DNA of 60,000 nucleotides from Adiantum capillus-veneris (GCA_014529385.2 CM043948.1:77612291-77672290); one strand, 5' to 3'. Shown: positions 11,265-20,858, counted from the stretch's first letter. Made by a program: numbers and translations. The notes: generated from the letters alone by a model not told the origin.

Positions 11265-13637
11265 GGGTTGAGGAATGAAGGAATCTATAATGGACTAGTG
11301 ATTAGAGGTATCACAATTTGGGAAGATGTCACTGCCAATGCAATCCAATTAGAGGACAACTTGATGATAGCAGGCATGAGGGTGTCTATTGACACGAGAT
11401 CCACTAGCTCACAAGCCATTGAGTATGAGCCCATGACTGCAAATCCCATTGCCAATGAGCCAAAGGTATTTGAGACATTCTTGACAGACCTCACCAAGGC
11501 AATCCAAGAGTCTCTTAAGGATAATCGACCCCCTCAAAATAGTCACATGTATCCAAGAAGGGAGCAACAATGGTGTTCCATTTGCTTAGGTCCACATAGC
11601 ACTAGTGAGTGCCCTACGTTTAGAGGAAAATTTAATGGAACTTGGAACGCATGTGGTAGGTATGGTCACCAAGCTAAGGATTGTTTAATGATCAAACGTA
11701 TGATGGCAAATAGACCACCTGTAGCCTGGACGGATGCGCCTCGAGCTCCTGTATTGATGCCTGCTCCACCTGTTGAGCAACTACCGCAACACATGGTCCC
11801 TAGATCTCAAAATGTTGTACAAGCTACACCGCTACCACCTCCTGTGCTAGGACCGCAGCCCTCGCATACAAGAGTCGCCCCTATGAACCAAGTGGGTTGC
11901 GAGCCATCTAATGCTTATGCAAATGGCTGTGAGGAGGAAATAGACACTAGTATTGCCTACGGACTTGATATATTGGAAGAGTGTCCTATATACTACATGG
12001 AAGATTGTTGGGGGCAAGTCAAGCCGGTTTATCAAGCTGCTGCTCTCGCATCTAGAGATCAAAATATCAACACCCAGGCTAGGATGCCACCTCTTCAATG
12101 CTACGAGTGTGGTGGACCACATCGGGCAGCGGAGTGCCCTATTAGGCTGCAAAAGAATGCTGCACAGATGCAAATGAATCAAGGGAGCACGTATGCAATG
12201 CCAATACTCACATGTAATCGTTGTGGCATAGATCACTTGATTGCCCAATGCCCCTATAACCCAAATGTGCCTAAAATCACACCCCTAAATTTGGTCGAAA
12301 TTGCTAGTGTGACATCGCCAATACCACCCGTCGCACCTGCTTATGCGATTACACGGTCCATGCTTCAAGGGCCAGGCCATATCCTCGAAGAGAGAGATAC
12401 CGCGTCAGTTATCCAAGCAAAGAAAAAGAAGACACGAAGGAAAAGGTCACAGAATACGGGAAATTCAAAGCCAAGTTCCAAAACAAACATAGGAACAGGA
12501 GATGACCCCGTGTATATGAATGACCTCGAGGATGATTCAGATTCAATAAAGACAATGGAGACTAGAACCAATACCACAAAGGGAAAGACCGACAAAGAAA
12601 ACCGTAACATGGAACCAAATGAAAACCGAATAAGAGAAAACCATAAAGAGCCTCTGAAAACACCACAAGTGTTTCCAAATCCAATCCAAGACCCCCAAGA
12701 TAAACCGCAGGGGCAAAAAGGGAAGAATCGTAAAAAGAAGATTGGGACGTACCCAAACCCAGTAGACGAGATTGTGCAGGTGAAACATCTAAGAGGTTTA
12801 CTGGAGGAGACTCAAAGGAAACTAGAACCAGAACCCATGCATGTCAAAATTCATGACACAGTGTTTCCCACGCATGTTCATCCACCCCACATGAACCATA
12901 GACCGTTAGCCATATCTAGTATCATCCAAGAAGGGAGTGAGGACGGGACATCAGAAAGTGAGCATACACCTTTCTTGTTGGAAAGGATGTTTAACGAAGG
13001 AATATCTGATCCCATTGAGGAATATGAGATTCCATCCTCACCAGTTCCTAGTCAAGGACCTACACCCTGCAAAATGCCAATGAATGTTGCCAAACTAGTG
13101 GACTTCATGTCTTCTGAGGTCCGAACCACGATCATAGCAAAGCTGTATGGAGATCCTGAGTTATTCCTTGCACTTCGAGCATTCCTTAACGGAGAGCTAC
13201 GAACGGGATTACCGCAGTTTGCGCAACCAAATAGGCCTGACTCGATTATGATTGATGAGGAAAATCATGTGCAATCACTTGACTTAGATGGACACGAGTC
13301 TGTGATCCAGGTACCCATTAACGAATTAGGGCAGTATTTTGAAGGCGACGAGTCTAATGCGACCCTACCCATCACTACCAAGGGATTAACTATAAAGGGA
13401 ATTCTTGATGGTGGTGCGGGAGTTAGCATCGTTACAAAAGATTGTTGGGAATCCATGGGAAAACCCCGCCTCAGTGTTACTAACATTGTGGTAAAGATGG
13501 CAAATGGTACCATAGCCAAACCTATGGGGATGCTCAAGGATCTTAAGATCAAAGTTCTAGGACACAAGGTACGACATACGTTCATTGTAATGGATTTCTC
13601 TAAACACCTTATGTCATATGAAATGATTTTAGGATGA
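11265..13637 (+). CDS. Gag nucleocapsid and first protease segment (Ty3 element)
   Basis: Continuation of the same frame after TGA 11262, open to TGA 13635-13637. It finishes capsid and then has four CCHC-type zinc-knuckle segments at 11574-11612, 11643-11684, 12099-12137 and 12213-12251. Three use a CX2CX3HX4C spacing and the second has Trp where the first Cys should be. A long Lys-rich, polar linker follows (about 12415-12760). The protease domain begins near 13370, with ILDGGAGVS at 13401 as its active-site strand: Asp-Gly-Gly rather than DTG/DSG, as is seen in some plant Ty3 lineages. The second hydrophobic-Gly strand (MILG) is cut by the TGA. Nucleocapsid binds RNA; protease processes the polyprotein. 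Confidence 0.87.
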   Translation, partial: GLRNEGIYNGLVIRGITIWEDVTANAIQLEDNLMIAGMRVSIDTRSTSSQAIEYEPMTANPIANEPKVFETFLTDLTKAIQESLKDNRPPQNSHMYPRREQQWCSICLGPHSTSECPTFRGKFNGTWNACGRYGHQAKDCLMIKRMMANRPPVAWTDAPRAPVLMPAPPVEQLPQHMVPRSQNVVQATPLPPPVLGPQPSHTRVAPMNQVGCEPSNAYANGCEEEIDTSIAYGLDILEECPIYYMEDCWGQVKPVYQAAALASRDQNINTQARMPPLQCYECGGPHRAAECPIRLQKNAAQMQMNQGSTYAMPILTCNRCGIDHLIAQCPYNPNVPKITPLNLVEIASVTSPIPPVAPAYAITRSMLQGPGHILEERDTASVIQAKKKKTRRKRSQNTGNSKPSSKTNIGTGDDPVYMNDLEDDSDSIKTMETRTNTTKGKTDKENRNMEPNENRIRENHKEPLKTPQVFPNPIQDPQDKPQGQKGKNRKKKIGTYPNPVDEIVQVKHLRGLLEETQRKLEPEPMHVKIHDTVFPTHVHPPHMNHRPLAISSIIQEGSEDGTSESEHTPFLLERMFNEGISDPIEEYEIPSSPVPSQGPTPCKMPMNVAKLVDFMSSEVRTTIIAKLYGDPELFLALRAFLNGELRTGLPQFAQPNRPDSIMIDEENHVQSLDLDGHESVIQVPINELGQYFEGDESNATLPITTKGLTIKGILDGGAGVSIVTKDCWESMGKPRLSVTNIVVKMANGTIAKPMGMLKDLKIKVLGHKVRHTFIVMDFSKHLMSYEMILG

Positions 13638-15368
13638 CCATTCATGAGGGAAGCACAAATGGTTCATGATTGGTCTAAAAATCATGTCTATTTGCAATTC
13701 CAAGACTCTGTCCTTAGAGTGGATTTGGTGACTGGTAAGGTACACCCCTTAAGGAGTAAAACCATTATTGATCATCGCTCTGACACCATAGTTCACTCGG
13801 CCCCACTACAATATTGTTACACTTGTAAGAAGGATACAGACATTGGCCAAGACTCTCCTTACATGGATGTGTTACCGGGTATGACGGAATCAGACAACGT
13901 AGACTGTGTACACCTAGCTACAACCATAGATACCTGGGGAAATAGAGGAACCACTTGGGTCACACCAGAGGGGGAAGAGGTACCACAAATTGCACCCCTG
14001 AACATGATAAGTGCCATACATGCATCTTCTAAGGGCAAGGCAATTGTAGACCAATCTGACAGTGACACCGATAGCTCAATAGAAGACTTTGACCAACACG
14101 ACTCAGACACTGACTCCCAGAGTGAAACGGATTCTGAATCTCATGAATTAGAGAGTGGAGCAAGTTCAGAGTCAAAACATTCGAAAGGACCGAGCACATC
14201 AACCGATGATAGCTCCTCCGAGAGTGAAGAGGACACCAACGAAGACTCCTTTAGTGAGCCAGATCTAAATGCAAATCAAAAGCAGGTCTCAAATAAGAAA
14301 AAGAAAAACTTTAAGAGGCGTCGATATCGAGCCAATGTACATGCTAGGATAAAAAAGAAGAGATCCTCAGCAGAGTGGCTCAGTTATATAGGAGCATGTG
14401 ATGCTCATCAAAAATTGGTAGACGATTGGGGTGAATATCTCCAAAATGTTATGTGGTGTAGACCACGACCCCATGACATAGCCCAATTAGAGATCATAGA
14501 AAAGCCAAAGTTGAGCCGCATTGCAAGGAGGCGTCAAAACCAAGAGTTAGCTCGACAACACAAGAAAGAAGAAATAGAAGCACAGACCAACGTACAACCA
14601 GAATCCACAGACTTGCATCCTGCACCAGAACATTTCAAATCTTACACCACAAGGGAAGCAAAGGTTGTGTACACAAAAGCCCAAAGAATACCTATCGATG
14701 GGAATAATGGAATTTATGATGGTCCGGCAATAGTTAAAGAAATAGAATTAGCCGACCCCGGTGAAGAATCAAAACCTGTTTTTATTGCCCAAGACCTCAC
14801 AGAAGTTGAAGAGGCGGTCCTCGAAGATCTTCTCAAGGAATTCAAGGACATATTCGCTTGGACATACCATGATATGAAAGGTGTTCCACCTTCTGTGGTC
14901 CAACATACAATCCCTATGATTAGCGCTACGAAGCCCGTACAACAAAGACCCTACCCGATGAATCCTAAGTACGCAAAGATCATTCAAGAAGAACTAGAAA
15001 AGCTTATCAAATGTGGGTTCATATATCCTATTGAACACTCTGAATGGGTGTCTCCAATAGTTATCGTGCCAAAAAAGAATGGGAAACTCAGGGTGTGCGT
15101 GGACCTCAAAAAAGTTAATGCAGCTACTAGAAGAGACCATTACCCCCTACCATATTCCGAACATGTACTCGAAAGAGTTGCAGGCAAGGAAGCTTATAGC
15201 TTTCTAGATGGGTACTCAGGCTACAACCAAATCATGATAGCGATAGAGGACCAAGCTAAAACTGCCTTCATCACAGAATTTGGAGTGTTTGCATTTCATG
15301 TGATGGATTTTGGCTTAACAAATGCCCCTGCTACATTCCAACGATTAATAAACACAGCTTTTATTTGA
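13638..15368 (+). CDS. Protease tail, acidic linker and RT N-terminal half (Ty3 element)
   Basis: Same frame as the preceding segment. After the protease tail (PFMREAQMVHDW) there is an Asp/Ser/Glu-rich run (about 14030-14280) followed by a Lys/Arg-rich run (about 14290-14365), an unusual insertion between protease and RT. RT starts near 14830: residues around IKCGFIYPIEHSEWVSPIV, the KKNGKLRVCVDL strand, motif A FLDGYSGYNQ at 15201-15230, and [11 protein letters not shown] near 15310. A one-base frameshift near 15360, just before the catalytic DD motif, moves the rest into the next frame and makes the TGA at 15366-15368. RT copies the RNA genome into DNA in the cytoplasmic particle. Confidence 0.9.
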   Translation, partial: PFMREAQMVHDWSKNHVYLQFQDSVLRVDLVTGKVHPLRSKTIIDHRSDTIVHSAPLQYCYTCKKDTDIGQDSPYMDVLPGMTESDNVDCVHLATTIDTWGNRGTTWVTPEGEEVPQIAPLNMISAIHASSKGKAIVDQSDSDTDSSIEDFDQHDSDTDSQSETDSESHELESGASSESKHSKGPSTSTDDSSSESEEDTNEDSFSEPDLNANQKQVSNKKKKNFKRRRYRANVHARIKKKRSSAEWLSYIGACDAHQKLVDDWGEYLQNVMWCRPRPHDIAQLEIIEKPKLSRIARRRQNQELARQHKKEEIEAQTNVQPESTDLHPAPEHFKSYTTREAKVVYTKAQRIPIDGNNGIYDGPAIVKEIELADPGEESKPVFIAQDLTEVEEAVLEDLLKEFKDIFAWTYHDMKGVPPSVVQHTIPMISATKPVQQRPYPMNPKYAKIIQEELEKLIKCGFIYPIEHSEWVSPIVIVPKKNGKLRVCVDLKKVNAATRRDHYPLPYSEHVLERVAGKEAYSFLDGYSGYNQIMIAIEDQAKTAFITEFGVFAFHVMDFGLTNAPATFQRLINTAFI

Positions 15369-17872
15369 GAGAGTTTTGTGAAGCTTTCTTAGACGACCTT
15401 TGTGTTTACTCTTCTTGGAAAGAACATCTATCATGTTTGCGGAAGGTGTTTGAAAAGTGTAGGTTATATCGTATCTCATTGAATCCGTTCAAATGCCAAT
15501 TTTGGGTCAAGCATGGAGTTATTTTAGGGCATATAGTATCTAAGAATGGTATCTCAACCGATGAGAGCAAAATTAAAGTGATTCCAGAGTTACCACCACC
15601 AACCAATTACAAGGGAGTTCAAAGGTTCATGGGACACGTGGGTTATTATCGACGGTTTATTTTATTTTTCGCTGAGATAGCACGTCCTTTGTACAAGCTT
15701 CTCATTGAATTTAAATGGACTGAAGAGTGTGACCAGGCCTATGAACAATTGAAGAAAACACTAGCAAGTGCTCCGATTTTAAGGACACCTAACTGGGATG
15801 TCATTGTCCATGTGCATATTGATGCATCAAACTTTGCTATTGGGTGTGTTCTCACTCAACCAGGAGAACATAAATTGGACTATCCCATTACCTTTGCAAG
15901 CCGTCAATTGAACGATGCTCAAAGGAACTACACCACTACAGAGCGAGAAGGTTTAGCAATGGTTTATGCAGTAAAGAAATTTCGCTACTACCTTCTGGCA
16001 AACAAGTTTGTATTTTATGTGGATCATCAAGCGTTGCTGTATCTGGTAAACAAGCCATGCTCCACAGGAAGAATCACACGATGGTTGTTAATTCTTCTGG
16101 AGTTTGATTTCACGATTGTAGTGAGATCCGGTAAAAGGCACGTCATGGCTGATCATTTGTCTCGCATACCCAATGGTGAAGCCCCTACAGGAGTTGATGA
16201 TGAATTACCCGATACTTCCCTATTCATACTTGAGACTATGTCTGAATGGAGTGAGAACATTGTTAACTTTTTAGTTAATGGTTTTCCACCCAAGGAACTT
16301 CGTAAGGATATCGCTCGAAGGCTAGTAAAAGAATGTGAACCCTATTGTTTGATTGCCGGAACTCTGTATAGACTAGGCAAGGACGATATTCTTAGGCGTT
16401 GTGCCCGCGAGGATGAATATTTGTATATCTTGCAAGAAGCACATATGGGCATAGCAGGAGGACATTTTTCAGGAGACCTGACTGCTAGAAAGGTGCTGCA
16501 ATCAGGCTATTGGTGGCCAACTTTATTTAAGGATGCATCACTTTTTACAAAAGGGTGTGATGAGTGCCAACGTTACAAGACCACACAGCGCAAAGACAGA
16601 ATGCCCTTACCTCCTATTAAAGTAACCCAACCATTTGAAAAATGGGGCTTAGACTTTGTAGGTCCAATTAGTCCCGCAGCTCGCAACACTCAATCTCGAT
16701 ATATTCTAGTTGCTGCGGACTATGTAACAAAGTGGGATGAAGCTAAGGCTTCACAAAAATCTGACGCGAGGACAACAGCTAAGTTTCTTTTTGAGAACAT
16801 TATCAAAAGATTTGGTTGCCCTTTTGAAATTTTTAGTGATAATGGTACCCATTTTATAAATGAGGTAATAAGAGAGCTTACCGCAACCTTTATGATATCC
16901 CACCATAAGTCTACACCTTATTATCCGCAAGCTAATGGACAAGCCGAGAGCACCAACAAGACTCTAATCTCTATTTTAACCAAGACGGTAGAAGCTCATC
17001 GCACTGATTGGGATTTGAAGTTGACATCTGCTCTATGGGCTTATCGTACTGCTTACAAAGTGGCTATTAATTGTACGCCATTCAAAATGGTATACGGCCA
17101 AGAAGCGGTTATGCCTTGGGAGTTTGTCATTCCTAGTCTTAGGGTAGCTTCGCAAGAAGGATGGAATGGTAACCCCTTAACCGAGCGTTTGTATATCTTA
17201 GAAAAACTAGACGAAGAGAGACAGTTGGCTGTGCAAAATGCTCTTGTGGAAAAGGATAGGAGAAAGAAGTGGTTTGATCGCCATGTGAAGGACAAGGACA
17301 TCAAAGTTGGTGATAAAGTCCTTATGTATGGAGTACGTAAAGAGAAGAAAAAGTTGAAATATGCTGGTAAAGGACCATATAGAGTATGTGAAATTACCCC
17401 ACAAGGTACCCTTCGTGTGGAAACTCTTGATGGAGTTGAAACCATTGGATTCCTCAATGGGAGTAAATTCAAAAGATATTATGATCCTTTAAGCCAAGAA
17501 GAACTACAGGACATTCATCAAAAGAAGGCCGCCAAAGCACAAACCAATTTAAATAAGATACAAGCTCAAGCTGAGGCTAAGGAGCAACAACAACGTATAA
17601 GACAAAAACGAGAGGCTAACCTTGGAGTCACAAATGCATTCCACGTGGAAATCGAAGAGGATTGGTTGGACGCTGACACACCTCTACGATACCCTATTGA
17701 GTTAAATAGTGCCTATGGAAAAGTGCTATATAATGCCTTATTGGACACGGGTGATAAATATAATCTGCTATCCTATGGGGTGTGGTGTCAGTTAGGGAAG
17801 CCACCTCTATCTGAGAGTATTATCCAAGTCAAGGGTGTCAACAAGAAAAAAACTACGGTTTTTGGAATCTGA
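15365..17872 (+). CDS. RT C-terminal half, RNase H, integrase, second protease-like segment
   Basis: An open frame displaced by one base from the upstream part. RT motif C is FLDDL at about 15386. RNase H spans about 15790-16170 (HIDASN, TTEREGLA, VDHQAL, ADHLSR). Integrase has an HHCC zinc region (His residues near 16440-16465, CDEC at 16556-16567) and a DD35E core with Asp 16652, Asp 16838 and Glu 16946; I count 35 residues between the last two. A GPY/F-like module is at about 17360-17480; no chromodomain follows. A Gln/Lys-rich linker (17500-17620) leads to ALLDTGDKYNLLS with DTG at 17744-17752, which looks like a second aspartic-protease active site. TGA 17870-17872 breaks the frame inside that domain. 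Confidence 0.9.
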   Translation: MREFCEAFLDDLCVYSSWKEHLSCLRKVFEKCRLYRISLNPFKCQFWVKHGVILGHIVSKNGISTDESKIKVIPELPPPTNYKGVQRFMGHVGYYRRFILFFAEIARPLYKLLIEFKWTEECDQAYEQLKKTLASAPILRTPNWDVIVHVHIDASNFAIGCVLTQPGEHKLDYPITFASRQLNDAQRNYTTTEREGLAMVYAVKKFRYYLLANKFVFYVDHQALLYLVNKPCSTGRITRWLLILLEFDFTIVVRSGKRHVMADHLSRIPNGEAPTGVDDELPDTSLFILETMSEWSENIVNFLVNGFPPKELRKDIARRLVKECEPYCLIAGTLYRLGKDDILRRCAREDEYLYILQEAHMGIAGGHFSGDLTARKVLQSGYWWPTLFKDASLFTKGCDECQRYKTTQRKDRMPLPPIKVTQPFEKWGLDFVGPISPAARNTQSRYILVAADYVTKWDEAKASQKSDARTTAKFLFENIIKRFGCPFEIFSDNGTHFINEVIRELTATFMISHHKSTPYYPQANGQAESTNKTLISILTKTVEAHRTDWDLKLTSALWAYRTAYKVAINCTPFKMVYGQEAVMPWEFVIPSLRVASQEGWNGNPLTERLYILEKLDEERQLAVQNALVEKDRRKKWFDRHVKDKDIKVGDKVLMYGVRKEKKKLKYAGKGPYRVCEITPQGTLRVETLDGVETIGFLNGSKFKRYYDPLSQEELQDIHQKKAAKAQTNLNKIQAQAEAKEQQQRIRQKREANLGVTNAFHVEIEEDWLDADTPLRYPIELNSAYGKVLYNALLDTGDKYNLLSYGVWCQLGKPPLSESIIQVKGVNKKKTTVFGI

Positions 17873-18412
17873 CACACTTCTGTCAGTTATGACAATGGAA
17901 TTGTAGCTCAAGACTTTTTGGTCATGCCTACTGGAACTATGGAGGGTAATATAAACCTAGGACGCACGTGGATGATAGCCACCAAATGCACTATTGATTG
18001 GGGAACTGGGGGTGTCACAACGCAAAAACCAACTCTTATCCCTACCACTCAAGCCATAGTCCCTGAGATATTGCCTAAGGAAATAAAACCCAAGACATTG
18101 CATGTCCAGGAGGTTGAACCATACGTCCCCATAGCCCAACTCTCTAGATCTTCAACTGATGTAGTTGAAAGAAAGCTTGAGACACACAAGAACCATCCTA
18201 ATATAACAAAGAAAGCATACAAGTGGGTCCCTAAAGCTTCTTTAGTAACCATGGCTGATGCTAAAAAACGGAAGCCTCGTAAGAAACGTCCCACTCGCTC
18301 CAAGAAATGTAAGAAAACGTGGCGCTGGATTCCTAAACGACTATTAAAAGCCCAAGGATACTATAAAGGAAATGATCAAATCTGGGTGCCCAAACGTAAA
18401 TTGTACTCTTAG
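17873..18412 (+). CDS. C-terminal extension: rest of second protease-like domain and W-x-P-K basic tail
   Basis: Same frame as the integrase segment after TGA 17870. It begins with the rest of the protease-like fold, including a NLGRTWM strand near 17955-17975 that matches the hydrophobic-Gly strand of retropepsins. It then passes through a polar linker into a highly basic tail with repeated Trp-Val/Ile-Pro-Lys motifs (YKWVPKAS, WRWIPKRL, IWVPKRKL). It ends at TAG 18410-18412. Domains after integrase are unusual. Role unknown; nucleic-acid binding is a guess from charge. Confidence 0.7.
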   Translation, partial: HTSVSYDNGIVAQDFLVMPTGTMEGNINLGRTWMIATKCTIDWGTGGVTTQKPTLIPTTQAIVPEILPKEIKPKTLHVQEVEPYVPIAQLSRSSTDVVERKLETHKNHPNITKKAYKWVPKASLVTMADAKKRKPRKKRPTRSKKCKKTWRWIPKRLLKAQGYYKGNDQIWVPKRKLYS

Positions 18413-18832
18413 CTGTCACCTTGACCATGTAAACCAAATCGTGGAAAGGAAAAAATCACGGAATGCGACACACCTGCTCCAGAGCTAGTTTGGGTACCAA
18501 AGAAAGAACAATTTGTTCCACCTAGCTCAGGAACAGGAAAAGCAAATGAAGCTTCTTGCTCTTCATGTAGTTCCTATAAAAAAATAGAAGCTTCGACACA
18601 ACCTCCACCTACCATTGTACATATCTATACAAGCAAGAAAGAGTTTGCACCTCCCGTTGTAGATTCACCACCTCCAACAATGTTGCAAATAAAATCATGG
18701 AAGAGTACCTTACCACCCTTGCAACTAGATGAAACACATAGGGTGATCGAAAACTATTGGTTAAAGCCTTTACCCATAACAACTTGGAACAATTGGTTTC
18801 AAAAGGTGACGAAATCATTCCAAAAAGTATGA
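18413..18832 (+). pseudogene. Eroded continuation of the pol C-terminal extension
   Basis: The frame continues after TAG 18410 and TGA 18422, then stays open for about 135 codons to TGA 18830-18832. It contains another W-x-P-K motif (LVWVPKKEQ near 18490), Ser/Cys-rich and Pro-rich stretches and a Trp-rich end. The shared motif argues that the original polyprotein ran this far. Alternatively it is chance open sequence; only a comparison of family members can decide. Confidence 0.5.
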
Positions 18833-18841
18833 TCTACCCAT

Positions 18842-18853
18842 GGAAGGGGGGAG
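18842..18853 (+). other. Internal polypurine tract-like run
   Basis: GGAAGGGGGGAG lies ten bases after the end of the pol frame and closely resembles the true 3' PPT (20859-20871). A weaker run, AGGGGGAG at 19508-19515, follows the next ORF. They could act as internal plus-strand primers or mark former LTR borders. Untested. Confidence 0.4.
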
Positions 18854-19078
18854 TGTTTGCTGACATCCGTCATTCACTTGCTTCCCTCTCAACCTTCCTC
18901 CCTGACCTCTCAATCTCCAATCTTAGGGAATGTATATATAAAGCCTTATACTCAAAAAAACAAGATAAAAAAGTAAAAGAGCAAGAGCCATAACGCAAAA
19001 TAAAAAAAAAAATTATGCACAAGAACATGACCCTTGTAATATTTGCACTCTAACCATCATCTATTTGCGTGTACAGAT

Positions 19079-19501
19079 ATGGCTAGTATGCTAGAGTCAT
19101 CCACTCCTGCCTTGGGTGAGAGGTACCCTTGTTACTTTTCACAAATGTTTCACATGGTCTTTCCAGTGCTTTCATGTGAATGGGATTTGATAGGTACGCT
19201 AGCATGTGAGAGGAATTTTGAGGAGTTAGAATGGCTGATACGTCTCTTGACCACGTCTGATCCATACTTAGTAGAGAGCGTTTCTCCCATTGCACAAGCC
19301 TACCCTTTTGACCAAGATGACTATAGGCGTCTAGTGACCTTCTTAGTAAACATGGGCACCTATGATGAAGAAGAAAATTTACATAACTACACGGATGGCA
19401 CATATGGTCTCATGGATGATGACTTTGTTTATCTCGACGACGAGGATAGGGGTTTAGCCTTAGGGTTTCCCCCCAACCTCTACAATATCCTATTCCCTTG
19501 A
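19079..19501 (+). CDS. Extra ORF of unknown function between pol and 3' LTR
   Basis: A 140-codon ORF from ATG 19079 to TGA 19499-19501; the frame is open upstream to a TTG at 19043. The product is acidic, starts MASMLESS, has a hydrophobic central part (CYFSQMFHMVFPVLSCEWD) and an Asp/Glu/Tyr-rich C-terminus. It has no clear signal peptide, so it is not an obvious envelope protein. It lies where some plant Ty3 lineages carry an env-like or accessory ORF. A TTTGCGTGTACAG sequence directly before the ATG would make a fair 3' splice site. I do not recognise the family. It is intact while pol is broken in several places. Confidence 0.6.
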   Translation: MASMLESSTPALGERYPCYFSQMFHMVFPVLSCEWDLIGTLACERNFEELEWLIRLLTTSDPYLVESVSPIAQAYPFDQDDYRRLVTFLVNMGTYDEEENLHNYTDGTYGLMDDDFVYLDDEDRGLALGFPPNLYNILFP

Positions 19502-20858
19502 CTCTTTAGGGGGAGTGCAAATAATTAGGTTAGGGTTCCTTATGTTTTTTGTTGTGTTCAATAAGTGTTGGTACCTTTTCCCACTAATGTGCCTCCTGGA
19601 GGTATTCCTTTTGTTTCCTAGTGTGTACAGGAGCGTGTTGCTATTGATAGGATTTGGACCTTCATGGAACCTTTCTCTCGTTCACACTTCAAATCAAGCG
19701 CGACCATCAACACAAACAGGTGTTTTATGTCCATTAGCATTGCCCTTATCTTTTTGCATCCATGTTTGTCTGCTTTGATTGTGATTGGTAGCATAATATT
19801 CAGCGCATTTGCTTACTATCAAACATTTAATTCAATTTAATGTTTTGTCATAATCACTTGTCTAGGTTTAAAAATCAAGCAGTCCGACTAAGCTAGTTTG
19901 ACCAAGCTAGGTATTAGAAATCTTCTCTTAATACCATGGGGAATGCCTTCCTAATAAGAAATGGTTACTTAGGTTCTTAATCCAATTTAGGCAGCATTGT
20001 GTGAAATGTACTAGGGCTTTCTAGTGGGCTTAACCCTATTGACCTTTAGCTTAAGTATTATAAAGGGAGTTTACTAATGTGATGAGCCTGGGAGGGTAAC
20101 AGTGTTATATGACCCCCCAAAGTTACAAAATTAAAATGCTGAAAATGAACAAACAAAAAAATCAAAGTGCCACAATGTAAAATTTTAAGCTGGAAGAGAA
20201 ATCCCTGCTTAAATTGGTACTTCACTCACATGTATCGCCTATGGTACTAGAGCCCTAGAGGTTCCCAGTGTGGGCGCTTTTCCTTGAAAAGCAAAAAACC
20301 CAAGGCATACAAAATAAGCACACACATCAAAATTGAATCAATGTGAAAAGACTTTGGGGGGTCAAAGAAAAGGTAATCAGTCAGGCGATGATTTCATGAG
20401 AAATTCCTTTTATCGTAGCTTAAATTCAAGGTCTTCTAGGTATAGCCTCTAGTCAGCCCTTGAACATCAAATACTTGGCTCTCGCGATTAAACAACTTAA
20501 TTGACCAGAAAAAATTGAGAAGTTACCCATGGTATTAATAGTCGAGCTCTAGTGCCTTTTGACCGTTAAATTAGCGACTCCGGACTTGTTTAATTTTTTA
20601 CCTTTACATCTGTTTATGCATTTGATTATATTGCAATTTAATGTTTATTGCTGACAAATTGTCTAAAATTCTATTACCAATCAATTTGTCTGTCTAAATT
20701 TGCATATGATTTTTAATTGTATATGAGAATGCAATTACTGTGGCAATGTTGTTTGATTTTGCAGTGATTGAAGAAGGCTACGCACATCCATGTCGACTGC
20801 TCTTCCATCTCGACGAACGAGCTTCAACTGGATAGCTTCCGAGGACGGAATCTACATC
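19502..20858 (+). other. Non-coding 3' region of Ty3 element
   Basis: About 1.36 kb between the extra ORF and the PPT, with no supported gene. An 87-codon hydrophobic frame at 19515-19778 has no recognisable motif and I leave it uncalled. Long non-coding tails are common in large plant Ty3 elements. Confidence 0.5.

Noticed and set aside
15360-15368. Programmed -1/+1 frameshift at the RT segment
   Set aside because: It falls inside RT just before the catalytic Asp pair, not at a domain border, and no slippery site or pseudoknot is evident; treated as a mutation.
11262-18412. Programmed readthrough or U-to-C RNA editing of TGA/TAG codons
   Set aside because: Such editing is known in organelles of some plants, but this is a nuclear retroelement; several stops plus a frameshift inside conserved domains fit simple decay better.
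19515-19778. 87-codon hydrophobic frame as a possible envelope protein
   Set aside because: Starts in the non-coding tail, lacks a convincing signal peptide and cysteine pattern, and has no comparison copy in the window.
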